Notes: generated from the sequence alone by a model not told the origin. A DNA stretch of 64,000 nucleotides from Harmothoe impar (GCA_947462335.1 OX381710.1:63917303-63981302), one strand, 5' to 3'; numbered from the stretch's first letter, positions 1 through 13,219 are shown. Numbers and translations: made by a program.

Positions 1-3000
1 TGTGTAAAGGAACAGGGCTCTCTAGAAATGCCAGTCCTAGTGACCACACTGGTATGTCTATGTGTGTGTGGGGGGGGGGGGGGGGGGGCTGGGTAACTCT
101 GTACTACATTGTACCCGAGAGGTATAGGGTAGATGCACCCCAAGTCGGCCACTCCCCTCCATGGTTAAAAAGATTTATGATGTTAAACTATGAGTACCAA
201 CCATGCATGAGGCAGTGGCCGACTTGGGGTGAATCTACCCTATGTATATGGATGGGGGGTGTACCACCTGAGAGGTGGGGTGAGGCAAGGCGGCCTCATG
301 TCGTTGAGGCCACCTTCACGTTATCATTATATTTGCCGCCAGCTTTGATCATGACTACAAGACTAACACCTCACTCCCTCCCCTCCTGCCCCTCACCCCG
401 GTCCGTGTGAAAGTATGACATGTCACAGTAGATAAAGATTGCCATTGATTCCTCACCAGAGGACAAGGCGCTACCTGCTCGGCGGTCGGAGCTGGGTACA
501 TAGAGCGACCTGTCGGGGCCCGAGACATGCGATCACACTGAGTTAGAGTGTGTTCGGTCGTAAAGAAACTGGTAGACTTTCATACTTTCCTCTGGAGAAT
601 GGCAATATAATGTAGCTAGCACTCAGACACTATATTTCCATTGCGGACATAAATGGTGTGTATTACTACCGTACATTAAAACTGCGACACATACATGTAG
701 ATGGAAATGTGGGGTGTATTGTGGGTCTAAGTGGGTGAGTCTTACTCTTTTGGTTCATGGACTTTCCCCCTTCGATCTATGGACTTCCACCCAACAAACA
801 AACACAAACAACAATTGTAAACCACCACACCCCCTTTAATCTGAACAAGCTATATTCCATCATAACCAGGCCCCTTTCTATGACCAACAACTGATGTGGC
901 TCGATAAAATATTCATCTGTAACACACGCAACAGTTAGTCGTCGGTGCCCTCCTGTGATCAGGGTCGGGGAGAGGACGCCAATTACAGGCCGAGGTGCAA
1001 GGCCCCCTGATCTACTGGGGCCTTAGAAGTCGTCCCTTCTCACTATTTCAGAACCCTTTCCATAGACTCATAAAACATAGCGTGGTCTATAAGTATATAC
1101 GGGTACGCATGCACGTGGGGATGTGTTATCATTTGCTGGCGTCGATTCTATGTACAGGAATTTCTATTTTGGTTTCTGGAAGGTATACTAAAATAGTGAA
1201 GACGCAAAGACAGAAAGGGGGGGGGGGTCGGCGTCTTTGGCAGTTTTGGTAGTTTTGTCATTTTTTTCTTGTGGGGGAGGTAGGGGGTTCATGTATATAA
1301 AATAGCTGTTAATTGGACGAATATGACTATAGATACATGTATGATATGACTAATACTGGCCTCAGTTCCTTATGGGTGGGTATGGAACCTCTTGGACTGC
1401 AATATGTATATTAGCGAGCACCTGTGGCCTTCATAAACTAAACCTCTTGGTTATATTAACACACATTTCACCTCTGGATATTGGCCCTTGTGACGTCACA
1501 ACTGATCCCTGGACCACTCTATACCTGCTGAGTTGACCTTTTCCTGATCACGCCCCCTGCACCCCCCCCCCCTCCACTCACCCCCACTCAACCCACCTAC
1601 TCCACACCTTTGGCCCTTAGCCTCACAAGCAGGCCCACGCCAGGGGAGAGCGCAGAGAGCTGGGGTGCGGAAGGGGGGGATCTACTCTCATTTCCTTTAG
1701 GCCGTCTGGCCCCAGCGTCTGGCTCTTATTAGGAGCATGGCAATAACAAACAGTGATCTAGACAGGCAGGTCCGCCGCCCGGATCTGTAATAAACAACCA
1801 GTCTACTCCAGCCAGTGGACCAGTCAGACGCAGCTCGTATATTAGACTATAACTCTATACCAGGACGACCACAGCCCCATTGTGCTCATGGTGGTGGAAA
1901 GGGAAGGAACTGAAAAGGACCTGGCTGCCAAAGCTGGCTGTCATGAACCAAACCCTCATCTTCATTCCCCATGGTCCATGTTGAACTGGAAGGACATGTA
2001 CCTTGATGCTAGGACATTCGAAGCTGACCGCTCTGGGGGACAAGATGGCTGCCTACAAGGATTGACCAGTTGGATGCTATATAGCCTATAGTATAGGCCC
2101 TACGTCGTTCCATGTCGTGCAGCAAGACTGGTTATAGGTTTACAATAAGGGCCTTATAGGCAAGCGCGGACCGTGGTGTGGCGCCCAGGACGTGTTGGCT
2201 TGTCTGCGGGCTACACAGGGGTGTGGCGTGTTTGGATGGTCAGCAGGACGGCTGGTCAAGCAGATAGAAGCAGGTGAGTCCACATGACCACACCCTCCTA
2301 CTAATCCACCCCTCCCCCATACACAGTCCCTCAGCACTGGTCAAGCTGACCAGCAGCAGACAGAGCTGTTAGGTCAGGGTATCCTTGAGGTGCCGCCGAC
2401 ACGGCTTGGACAAAGGCAGCTGGGTCCATTCTGGCCTTGTCTACAGTAGGCCTCCTCACGCTGTGGAGGAGTGACCATTTTATATATTAAAATGGTGGGG
2501 GGGGGGGGGGGTTCAGGTGGACACACATAGTACATGATAGCGTATGCATAAGATACTCCTTGATTTTCTGAAATACCTGCTAACTGGGCCACTCATCATA
2601 TAGTCAGCTGTTTTATATATTTCAATTTCAAATATGGGATAAGTCCGACTTGGAATATGAGTTACTTCGGACATTTGCAACAACATAGTTCAGTGCATGG
2701 GAGGCTTAGTTTTCTGCACTTGGGATTTCCCACCCCCACCTTCTCGGTTGTTAAAAGATGATTACTCCCTGCATGCCTGTGCCAGAGTCATCAGTGTATA
2801 GAGGGCATAGAATACAGGTTCGAAAGTTGTGTCTGAATTACCTATAAGCTATAGCAATCTCTTGAAATGTATTCGCCCCGTCCCCAAGAGTGGTGGACTC
2901 CCCCCCCCCCCCCACCCAGGGTTCGCGCTAGCCGCTCGCCAAATCGCCAATGGCGAATCAAAGTTGAATTTGGCTAATGCCCCCCACTGAGAATTCGCCA

Positions 3001-3156
3001 AATTGGCTAATTGTAGCTGTGGGAAAGTGTTTACCTATTCACTATGCACATGTTGTTTATCATTGGAAAGGGAAGATTCAACAAAAGCCAGTCAGTTTGA
3101 TTATATTCTGATATATCAAACGTAATCATGAATTTTCCCAAAATAAAATAAAATCA
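1..3156. other. Intergenic, no gene recognised
   Basis: Contains the inverted-repeat element at 123-243, G/C runs at 70-88, 1217-1227, 1562-1572, 2497-2511 and 2900-2913, and one isolated YY1-like CAAGATGGCTGCC at 2041-2053. Short open frames look random. Confidence 0.6.
123..243. mobile_element. Short inverted-repeat element (copy A)
   Basis: Arms of about 30 bases face each other: TATAGGGTAGATGCACCCC at 123 and its near complement ending CTACCCTA at 243, both continuing into AAGTCGGCCACT. The spacer is about 60 bases with no ORF. A diverged sister is at 57043-57156. Confidence 0.7.
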
Positions 3157-3159
3157 TTA

Positions 3160-3536
3160 GGCCACTCAAAAAAAAAGAGTTGTTTCTCATCACCGCGCGC
3201 ATCATAAAAATCATGATTTGGGGAAAACTTTTTTTTTTTTTTTTTTTACATTTTTGATGAAAAACATGTTAAAATTGCCAAAATATTGGCAAATTTGGTA
3301 TCAAATTGAAGCTTATGCTGTCAGCAATGCAATTAGCTAGGTGTAAATTGCATTCTTACAACTTTTGCTGATCAATAAACTCCAAATTACTAAAATGTGA
3401 ATTTTGATCGCGAAATGTCCAAATTTCCCTATGTAAATTGCCCCGAGATAAAAAATAAAAAAAACTTAAATAAAAAACGCCCTCGTCATATTTTTCATTG
3501 CTTGGTGATGAGAAACAATTTTTTTTTTGAGTGGCC
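3160..3536. mobile_element. MITE, PIF/Harbinger-like, TTA target duplication
   Basis: Terminal inverted repeats of about 35 bases begin GGCCACTCAAAAAAAA and continue into TTGTTTCTCATCACC. Both ends are flanked by TTA (3157-3159 and 3537-3539), the three-base TWA duplication known for Harbinger elements. The interior is AT-rich with no transposase. Confidence 0.7.
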
Positions 3537-3676
3537 TTATTAAAGGACAATAAAATTATTAGCAGATCTCCCAGCTACTGTCCAGGGTAACCCACAATCG
3601 AAAATGTGAGTGTCTACCCCTGATGATCGTTTGTGATAAAAGGAAGTGGTAATTAGATCTATTGTACAATCCCTAG

Positions 3677-3720
3677 GCCAAAAAAAATAAAAAGTATGTT
3701 TCAGGTAACATGGGAAGAAA
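3677..3720. repeat. Fragment of the TAA-flanked MITE family
   Basis: GGCCAAAAAAAA and then GTTTCAGGTAACATGGGA match the left end of the element at 45365. The right end was not found nearby. Confidence 0.5.
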
Positions 3721-6700
3721 GACTAGCCCCCCCCCCTGTTTGGGAGGTTTATTAGCTTACATACCATCTTTAAACGATGGTTTCCCTGGACCAGAGCCAT
3801 CATGCATCATGCATAGAAGCCATAAAATGCAGGTTGGGAATTTGCGTCTGAATTACCTATATATATATATACGTACACAGAAAATGTGGAATGGCATGTG
3901 AAGTAGAAGAACCAGACTTCCTGGCCAACTTATCTCAATAGCTCTTCAGAATACCATGCACATATATATAAACTTTGGCACAATTCTCTTGATATTGTCC
4001 TTTCCAATTTCCACCACCCGTTCATTATTGTCCTCCGCTATTCGGCCATGGTGTGTAGGCGTTGCTAATGACCCTTGCAAAACAGAAGTTGACAGCATAC
4101 TCTAGATCCGTGGTGCCACAACAGGGATCAGATATCGGACCAAAATGTCATGGGAACAGGAGAACATGATGATGGGGGCAGCATGAGGCTTCACATTTGT
4201 TGAGACATCAACCGCCTGATGGTACAAGGCACGCAACGCAACATAGCCATCACACCGCGGCCATATGTCTGCCCATACTGATGTATGGAAACGTGAAGAT
4301 GATCACATCTATGGCACGAGTATAAGGAAGGCATATTGGACACACCAAGCCACACATAAAGCGTCATGACATACATACTCTCTAAATAAGAGGAGTCAAG
4401 TTCACCCACCTAGATATGCCATGACAATGTAGGTGGGTGAACTTGACTGCAGTAATTCACATGTACACCAGTTCCTTGATTCTGATTCTTTTTACATGCA
4501 TTTTTGCAACAGGAAATGTGTACATATGCTCCAGGTTAGACAGCGAGTTCTTACCAGAATCCCTCACATTGCACACAGCCGGTTATGACTGTCCAATTCA
4601 TACTCAAGATGCATAGTTCTGTGTACTAGTGGCAGATCCCGGAGGGTTTTGAATAGGGGTGGGGGGGGGGGGGGGTGGTCAAAACTTTTTGGCAAAAATT
4701 ATATTATTTGAAAAATATACAGGTCCCCGAAAATTCCGCACCCCTATTAATCCTCCACTGATGTGAGCATGAAGCTCCCCCATCCCTCGCATGAGGAGGG
4801 GGGGGGGGACATGAAGGGTTGCACATGAAGGGTTGCCAATACATAGCAGTAGTCTACAGGTTGCAGGGCTGGTATTCACTTCAGGCACAGGAGGCGGATC
4901 TCCTCCAGGGTGTGGAGGTGGATCCCCGCCCACCACGCCACCTGCCGCACCCCGGCCACACTAAGGGGCCGCCCCGCCCCCTGGTACAGGACAAAGGTAC
5001 TACTGGAGGAGGGGAGGAGGGGGGGACCCAGGAGGAGGTGCCAGGATTACAAGGAATACAAAAAGGATGTTGACCCAGAATACAACATGGAGCTCTGGAG
5101 TTTACACCCGCCACCAGAGAGCAGAGGGTAGAGGTCTCAATGAGGAGAAGGTCTGTTTCATAGAAGCTGGTCGTGCAATATGAGATCATGTAGACATGAG
5201 TTGCATCTATTTTTATTTACCGTTTTAACATGGGGGTATGTTTAAACAATTAACAGTCCCCCTTTTCCACAGATGTCAACTGTCAGCTTCCTGCTAGGCC
5301 AGGACAGTGTTACATAAACAACTTTTGAAGCTTGATACAGGAAGTCAACATTTGTACTGGTGTCTCTGGGCCTTGGAAATGAGTACACACTGACTGTCAG
5401 TTACAATAGCCCTGTTACCATGCATCTCCCAACAGCCCCCTGCTTCAGAGGTTGTTGGTCACAGCCTCCGTTTTTCTTATCTTACGCAGGTTCACAGCCA
5501 CAGCACGTGGGGTCTGTTTTAAATTGGGTACCCAAACCAGGGTTCCCAGCTAGAACCATCCACCAGGAATGCAATAGGGAAGGTTATATACATGATTCTG
5601 CAACGTCACAATGTGGGCAACCAAATGTTACACATGGTCAGATAGCTGCACTAGGGGCATTACCATGGACATTCTAATTGCCCTGGGTTGTAGTGATCTA
5701 CAGCTTTCGCTATACAAGATATATTACATTTATGTGTTCATATTTACCCAATATAAGACCCATCTCACGATTTATATAAGTCATTAGTGCACTAATCCCC
5801 GAGAAATGAGTAAATGTTGAAGGAGGCAGGACTTGGAGAAATAAAATGTATTTATTTGTTATTATTAACAACATTGATATTATAAATACATAATACACAC
5901 GTAAAACATACATATTATTTAAACAGTTGTATGACACATTTTTGGTAATTTATGTGACATAGATTTTATAAGATTGAATGACTAGTTTAATGCAATACTG
6001 CTATTGACATATATTTTGAAATATAACTATTGAAGGTGTGGGTGGGTGGGAAAAATGAAGTAGTAGTGTCGGTGGCGGAGACGGAGAGGAGAATGGAGGG
6101 GTGGAGAGCTCAGGTGAGCGGAAGTTGGTGTTGGACCATTTATGGTATGGTGTGGTAAATGGTGTTGGATGTTGAGTATAGGTGGAGTGGTGGGGTGTGA
6201 GTACATTTGTCGGCAGATGGCACCAATGACCACCCCTGACCGCCTACACGGCCACTGGGTTTCCAATAATTAATTGATTCATGGGTTACTTACCTAGAGG
6301 TCTCCAGTACATGTTTGATTCAATGTATTGGCTAATTGAATCTCAGTCCGGACTGGGGGTATATGGTGTGCCACATGCCACATAATTGTCCACTGTTCTG
6401 CCTCCATCAATAGTTGATGAACAGAGGTGCAGGGAGGGGGGGATTCCCCACCCCATCAACATGGCTGCAACATACAGTCTCGGTGCAGGGGTAGAGACAA
6501 AGGAGCACTACATTACACAACTCTTAAAAAACTCCTGTTGATGGTAGGGGTTTGGGGTCGGGGTTGGGGGTTGGGAATAGAATCGTTACGATAGGGAAAT
6601 AATGTATTTGGGCTCAGTCTCAATGATCTTTTTCATTGCTGTACTCCTCTCATCATGCTCGGATTCGGAGCACAATCATTTTATAATTCCTCGCTGAAAC

Positions 6701-7124
6701 CCATGTGCCCACGTGCATGGTCGTCCTTAATTATTGATGAACATGAGGCACATTGTGAGGTCACAAACAAAGCACATCTAATAGAAATCGGCAGAGAAAG
6801 ATGAAAATAACAACAACATTTGCCAAAACAACAACAACAAATAAAATTGTCATAGCTGGTTTGGGACAAATCTGTATCCCTTTATTCTAGTCATTGCATC
6901 GATAGCTGATGGAACAAAGCGCTAAATCGTGTTTGGGTCTTGTTACTATTATAATTATAACACAGCACACCATATATACATCATGTACACATCTAATTAT
7001 CAACCTGCAGTTTGAATAGGTCAGTATGTTCACCGGTATTACTACTAAAAGCTGTATTGTCACCAGCTGAATGACGTTATTGTGTAGAATAATGCAGTGC
7101 ATTAACCTATCCATTCCCACTGCA
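3721..7124. other. Intergenic, no gene recognised
   Basis: A segment at about 3793-3860 resembles 2770-2850 (both have GTCTGAATTACCTATA). G runs lie at 4661-4675 and 4798-4808, and a GC-rich patch at about 4880-5060. The rest is AT-rich with no ORF of note. Confidence 0.55.
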
Positions 7125-7217
7125 TTAAACCCGCAGATCTTACTGCACGTCCAGTAACAGTCAGAGTGCAGTCGGGACAGGTACTCAGCCCTATATATAG
7201 GGGCGCTGGGGGTTTAA
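7125..7217. repeat. 93-bp TTAA-flanked cassette, copy 1
   Basis: Starts TTAAACCC and ends GGGTTTAA, with the palindrome CCTATATATAGG inside. It matches 23135-23227 over its whole length with no indel and about eight substitutions. TTAA at both edges recalls piggyBac-type target sites. Confidence 0.7.
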
Positions 7218-7518
7218 GCTAGCCATAATACACTGGATATAGATGAATAGACCCAGCTTTCATAATTAGCCACTCTAGTCAATTTCCCATTGGGCAGGTG
7301 CGGGTTTGTGTTTTCTTCTTCTTTTATATTAACCAGTTTTAGGACAGAGGCCAGCGTAATTACAATAAGGATGACATGTTGAGGTGCAGCCATGGCCTCA
7401 GTCAGTTCGCAGGCCCGTATTGTGCAATAATTCTACTCACCTCCATATATTTCTAGCTCCCTTACTTTACTTAGCACTCATTGGGTCTTTTGGGGACTAG
7501 TGTATGATAGGGGGGGGG

Positions 7519-8686
7519 CAAGATGGCGGCCTACAGAAGGCACCAAGTACAGCACTATGTGACATTTGTATGTCACATAAACAATACAAGATGGCGGCCT
7601 GCAGAAGGCACCAGTTACTGCCCTATATGACATTACATTAACAGTACAAGATGGCCGCCTGCAGAAGGCACCAGTTACTGCCCTATATGACATTACATTA
7701 ACAGTACAAGATGGCGGCCTGCAGAAGGCATCATTTACTGCCCTATATGACATTACATTAACAGTACAAGATGGCCGCCTGCAGAAGGCACCAGTTACTG
7801 CCCTATATGACATTACATTAACAGTACAAGATGGCCGCCTGCAGAAGGCACCATTTACTGCCCTATATGACATTACATTAACAGTACAAGATGGCCGCCT
7901 GCAGAAGGCACCAGTTACTGCCCTATATGACATTGCATTAACAGTACAAGATGGCGGCCTGCAGAAGGCACAAGTTACTGCCCTATATGACATTACATTA
8001 ACAGTACAAGATGGCCGCCTGCAGAAGGCACCATTTACTGCCCTATATGACATTACATTAACAGTACACAATGGCAGCCTGCAGAAGGCACCATTTACTA
8101 CCCTATATGACATCACATTAACAGTACAACATGGCGGCCTGCAGAAGGCACCAGTTACTGCCCTATATGACATTGCATTAACAGTACAAGATGGCTGCCT
8201 GCAGAAGGCACCAGTTACTGCCCTATATGACATTACATTAACAGTACAAAAGGGCCACCTGCAGAAGGCACCATTTACTGCCCTATATGACATTACATTA
8301 ACAGTACACAATGGCAGCCTGCAGAAGGCACCATTTACTGCCCTATATGACATTACATTAACAGTACAAGATGGCCGCCTGCAGAAGGCACCAGTTACTG
8401 CCCTATATGACATTACATTAGCAGTACAAGATGGCCGCCTGCAGAAGGCACCATTTACTGCCCTATATGACATTACATTAACAGTACACAAAGGCAGCCT
8501 GCAGAAGGCACCAGTTACTGCCCTATATGACATTACATTAACAGTACAACATGGCGGCCTGCAGAAGGCACCAGTTACTGCCCTATATGACATTACATTA
8601 ACAGCACAAGATGGCCGCCTGCAGAAGGCACCAGTTACTGCTCTATATGATGTTATGTGCCACATTAACAGTACAAGATATGCCTT
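7519..8686. repeat. 60-bp minisatellite, about 19 units, each with a YY1-like core
   Basis: From 7591 to about 8650 the unit repeats at exactly 60 bases without indels (18 cores at 7591+60n). A diverged first unit lies at about 7519. The unit includes AAGATGGCNGCCTGCAG, GAAGGCACC(A)(G/T)TTACTG and CCCTATATGACATTACATTA. The ATGGCNGCC core is GCGGCC, GCCGCC, GCAGCC or GCTGCC. Because 60 is divisible by three, one frame of the - strand (7478-8665) stays open as a 20-residue repeat. I treat this as non-coding, since most unit differences would change residues. Confidence 0.95.
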
Positions 8687-11600
8687 AGGCTCTACTTCTA
8701 AATGCTGATCTTACATTAAGAGTAATCCCGGGCAGGTGTGTAAGTGGTGATGTACAGCATGATGTATTGCTGCACACCAGGTGACCTAGAGGATGGTATG
8801 TCCCGTGTTTTTACATGACATTGTAAATCCTTGGCTGCAGGCTTGGACTTTTACCACTTCGTTACATGCACAATGTCATTTGTATCAACAACATGATACA
8901 TGTGTACATACACTGGTGTATTGAAGCTACTTCAGCATCACGAAGCTCACAAGAAATTCACAATGTGAATCCATAATTATGTCATCAAATCGATTCTGAA
9001 ATTATTTTGATCAATGATCCCGCATTATATTATTATTAGATACATTTAGAAATATGCATTCGTAATGGTATACATGTACAATAAACCCTAGAGATGTGGA
9101 AGAAAAAGCCTTTCAAAAAGGTGCTTAATGGCAACTTCTAAATGAAGTTAAACTGTGGTGTTGATAACCTTTGTCGTCCTGATGCTTGAATGCAGCCCTG
9201 GTGAGTTACCCGGCAGAGCTGGATCACGACCAAGGACGTGAGATAAGTATACAGTAGGTCGCTGTAGTTGTGTGTAGTGTTGATAACGGTGCCTGGGTGT
9301 CCTCCTCGTCCCCCCCCCCCCCCCTCCACAGGCGCGTGAAGGACGCGTGCCACTCACCTACCACACTCCTGGGTACAAAGAAAAATGACGAGGGGGAGGA
9401 GGAGGTGGGGAGGGGGGAGGGCAAAAACTATGAGGAAGCGGTCAATTTCTTCAACATAGGGGGTGGTAGTGTTTTCCGAGCGCTCCAAAGTTCCCTATTA
9501 TGTAGTCACGCGCAAGCTTTTTCCAGTCCCCGACCCCCTTAACAGGTCTTACTCATCTGCCCCCCCCCCCCGACCTAAATCCACCCCCTATTGTTAACAA
9601 ATTACCACTCCCTATGAAGACATAGATAAAGTGCATGTATAAAAGAAAATCTCAAACTAGAAGGAAAGTGGGAAATAATGGTGTCGCACTGCGATAAATA
9701 GTCGAGACATTTGAAACCGGATCGTGGTCTCATTTTTATTTAAACTTCTGTATTTACTAGTTGTTGTTTTGATGGCCTTTTCTTGTCCAACTTTTCCCCA
9801 CTTGTGCTGAGTGCACGAGGCGGCCACCAGATGGCACAGCGGGCGCTGCTGGTGGAGGCTGGTTTTTGTGCTGGTCCTGTCCAGACTCCTCCCACAGCCA
9901 GAGCAGGTCCTTAGGGTGTGACATTTTTTTAAGAACGGGGGGGGGGGGGCAAAAAGAACTCGACCCCCTCAAACAGAAATGGAAGAGAAATTATTGTCTC
10001 CAGAAGATGGTGGCTATAGATTTGCTGGTTTTGAAAAGAAAATGATATCTCATCATTTTGTGAGATGTTTAGCTATTTTAGAGTCGATCCAATGGTTCAC
10101 TGGTGGATACCACAGTTCTAGCGTTGGCACCACCATTGACAAGTCAATTTATGCGTACGTTCGATGCCTTAGCCGAAAAATTAACAATATACATAGATGT
10201 AACCTGAAACACAACTTTATCCATGTTTTGTTCCTATCACGCTGTGCAGTTGCAGGAGACTATTTATAATTAGGTTGATTCGCAGGTTGATAACACTCTT
10301 CAACCAATTTTCAAAAAAACTAAAATCATTAACTATAGACCCCCACGACACGGCGCTGGTACAGACTAGACCCTCCACACCAGTAGCTGAGCTTGGTACA
10401 GGAGGGGGAAACACCAAACCTGTTTTTGTGGATGTTCATTTTTCCTCCGCCCCCGTTGGACCGTGCTGGGCACGCGACCCAGTAAACGTCATCGTTTGGC
10501 ACGGTGTGGGCTGAGGGAGTGTAGGTAGGGGGAGTGGAGGTAGGGGGAGGGGGCGGTGCTTGTGGCGGGCGTGGGGGCTTGCAGCGAAGGGCTCTTGAGA
10601 CGAGAGGGTAGAGGGAAATGGGAGGACGGATTAAACTGGCGAAAGCATTGGATGGAGACAAATACATACTGGGGACCTTATAAATATGTAAATCAAAACG
10701 AAAAGACACTCTCAACGTCTGTAGGGTGAAGTCTGGTTGAGGGGGGTGGTTGGGTGGGTGTGTGGGGGCGTGAGGGGGACTTCAGGTTGTAGATAGGAGG
10801 GGGTAGTAAGAAGATGCCGGGGTGACAGGGGAATGGATGTTGTCGGTGGTTAGGCCAAGATTTATTAGTTGTTTTCTGATAAAATGGTCAAAAAGAATCG
10901 GGAAAGTAGACTGACTCTCTTGACTCTTTTCAGGAGGATGTGGCCAGTTGTCGTATATTTATCAAAATTCAAAGTTCAAAATTCAGAGTATCAACATGCA
11001 AAAACAACAGTATGTATAGCCAGGGGAAGGGGAAGGTCACCCACCTGAACAACAACCTTGTTTGTGTTAGACCTTAAAAAGACAGGGGAAGGGCCGTGTG
11101 TATGTGTGTGTGTGTGTGGGGGGGGGGGGGTACAGAAAACAACATCTGCCTCCTGATTTCCCGCCAGAACATGCTGCAAGGTAAGTTTTCCGCGGGAACG
11201 CACGCATACGGCGCCGTGCGCTGCCATGATGGTGTACCTGAATGTGGCCTGTATACAGGTTGTGTACCTGAGATACCTACAAGGTGTACATCTAGGAGGC
11301 TGTGCACCATGTGCTATCTGCAGGGAGGAGTACTCTGGGTGTACTCAGCTGTGTACCAGATTAGGTACCAGATCCTGCAGCACCACGCTGCCCAGGTAGG
11401 GTGGCGCGTCCTCTGCCGATGTAGTTGTTGGTAGCCTGGACGGCCATGCAATAGCACAGAGCAGGGCAAACTAAAACATAGAGAGAAGCACACACAAAGA
11501 CCGCGTGAGGAATGCAGAGATTGACACTGAATGGCAGCCATATGTGACACAGAGAAATATACCATTTGATTGAAACGATTAACAGTTGAGCACAGATTTC

Positions 11601-11893
11601 AAGAAATCAAAGAAAATGCACAAGGGAGGTTGAAGGCATGTGGACAAATGAGACTGGCCTTAGCACTGTGTGCAGGACTTTGTGAAGGGGGTGAAAGGCA
11701 TCGACAGTTTCTAATGTCAATGAGAATTTAAAAGTTTGTCTAAATGGGTTGAAATGGCATTTGGTGCGTTGAATAAGCAGCTGGTTGGCACTTTGAATAG
11801 TAAAAGCCTTCTTAAATTCCAGAAGAATGCGACTAAATCGTCACGGGACAAGCTGATACCGATTTTTATATACTCTGTGGAAGAGGGTTAGAT
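8687..11893. other. Intergenic, no gene recognised
   Basis: G/C runs at 9310-9324, 9560-9571, 9937-9949 and 11118-11130, the last fused to a (GT)n. A block at 9577-9620 resembles 38996-39040. No ORF looks conserved. Confidence 0.55.
9181..9221. repeat. Fragment of the ATGAATGC hairpin repeat family
   Basis: GATGCTTGAATGCAGCCCTG followed by GTGAGT and CAGAGCTG matches the hairpin core seen at 27395, 44455 and 50862. Confidence 0.4.
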
Positions 11894-13219
11894 TAGGGGA
11901 GAGAGGGGCACGTTGACCACCTGGGCACGTTGAACCACATGCTCTCTTTGCTATCCCTTTGGGAATTTTCCAGCAGTTTGCCTACCATATTACCCCCTTA
12001 TATAGACGGTTCAGAGCAGCAACATCATATTTATTTTGGGATGCTGAGGAGAAGCTCAGAGAACATGAAAGATTTCAGCCATTGAAAGTAAAAATTTGCA
12101 ATTGTTAAACTTTTCTTCCATGTTGTTACAAAACATTGCTGCCCTAAGATCTATATATGGAGGTCAAAGTATATATCTGAATTCTTGCATAGAACCTGAT
12201 TTTAATCCTGAAGGTGTTCTGTAATTTGAATTAAATCAATCTTATCTATGATGGTCGGCATGGGGTACATTGAACCACAAAAATTGGGGCACCTAGAACC
12301 ATGCTCAAAGTACCCAAATCTCTGGCCTGAAGGACTAGTTAAATTATTTACCACATTATGTGCCTGTGCAATGTATAGAAGGACAAAGTATCACCACTTT
12401 TCACCAGAGGGCAGACTTTTTAAGGTCCCCTTGCCAGCTTGTAGGCAATAGATGAGATGATATTCCTTAGTTCCATCTCTGGGTCAACTATAGGCTAACC
12501 AAACAAGTAGGCCTATGGGTTAAACCACCCATAGTTCATTAGAATTAAACCACACAGAAGGAAACACAATATTAATATACACTTTGGTTATACAAGTATG
12601 ATAGAATACATGTTTTGTTTGTTGTGTTAATAAATTATTTCATAGAATATTCATAGTGTATTTATTCTCAGATGTATAATATTTTCAGAAGCAGAACAGC
12701 CTGTTATATCATAAAAGAATATAAGTAAAGATTTTTACGGCACATGCAAATAGCAGCAATCCTCTGAAGATGGTTTATATTAACCTAAAGGACAATTTGT
12801 AAGGCTCTAATTCAGTGACTAAACTAGAAAGCTATAATTTAATGACTTGTATGCATTAAATATGTATTTTTCATATTCAATCCTATGCAAAAGTAACAAT
12901 AGCAAGTATTTCCCCCTTAACTTCAATAATAAATCCATATTGCTGACTGTTTGAACCATTCAAGATATGTGGTTCAAGGTGCCTCAGTGGATGGGTCAAC
13001 CTGCCCAGGGCATGGGGCACATTGAACCACCCAAAGATTTTATTTTCAAAAAATCAAAAGAAATACAACAAATGACCATACTTGCTTTGCCATGGGTCGT
13101 CATATAGTGCAATGATATAAGGTAACTGCTAGATACAAAATCAAAGTTCAGATGACCTTGATAAAGTAAGGAAAAAAATAAATGTGCATAAGTGGCTCAA
13201 CGTGCCCCTCTCTCCCCTA
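11894..13219. mobile_element. TA-flanked DNA transposon remnant or large MITE
   Basis: A 23-base perfect inverted repeat, GGGGAGAGAGGGGCAC extended by GTTGA and preceded by TA, lies at 11894-11916 and 13197-13219. TA at each edge fits Tc1/mariner-type insertion. The motif GGGCAC(G/A)TTGAACCAC recurs inside (about 11924, 12260, 13014) and inverted at the right end. No transposase ORF was found, so it is non-autonomous or decayed. Confidence 0.75.

Noticed and set aside
7478..8665. 395-codon frame on the minus strand with a 20-residue repeat
   Set aside because: It coincides with the 60-bp minisatellite. The frame stays open because 60 is a multiple of three. Most unit differences change residues, and there is no domain, signal or splice support.
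7519..8686. CRISPR-like array
   Set aside because: The units are contiguous 60-bp repeats without variable spacers, and the DNA is eukaryotic.
9979..10269. 96-codon frame starting MEEKLLSPEDGG
   Set aside because: No recognisable family, splice context or polyadenylation pattern. The composition is like the surrounding non-coding DNA.
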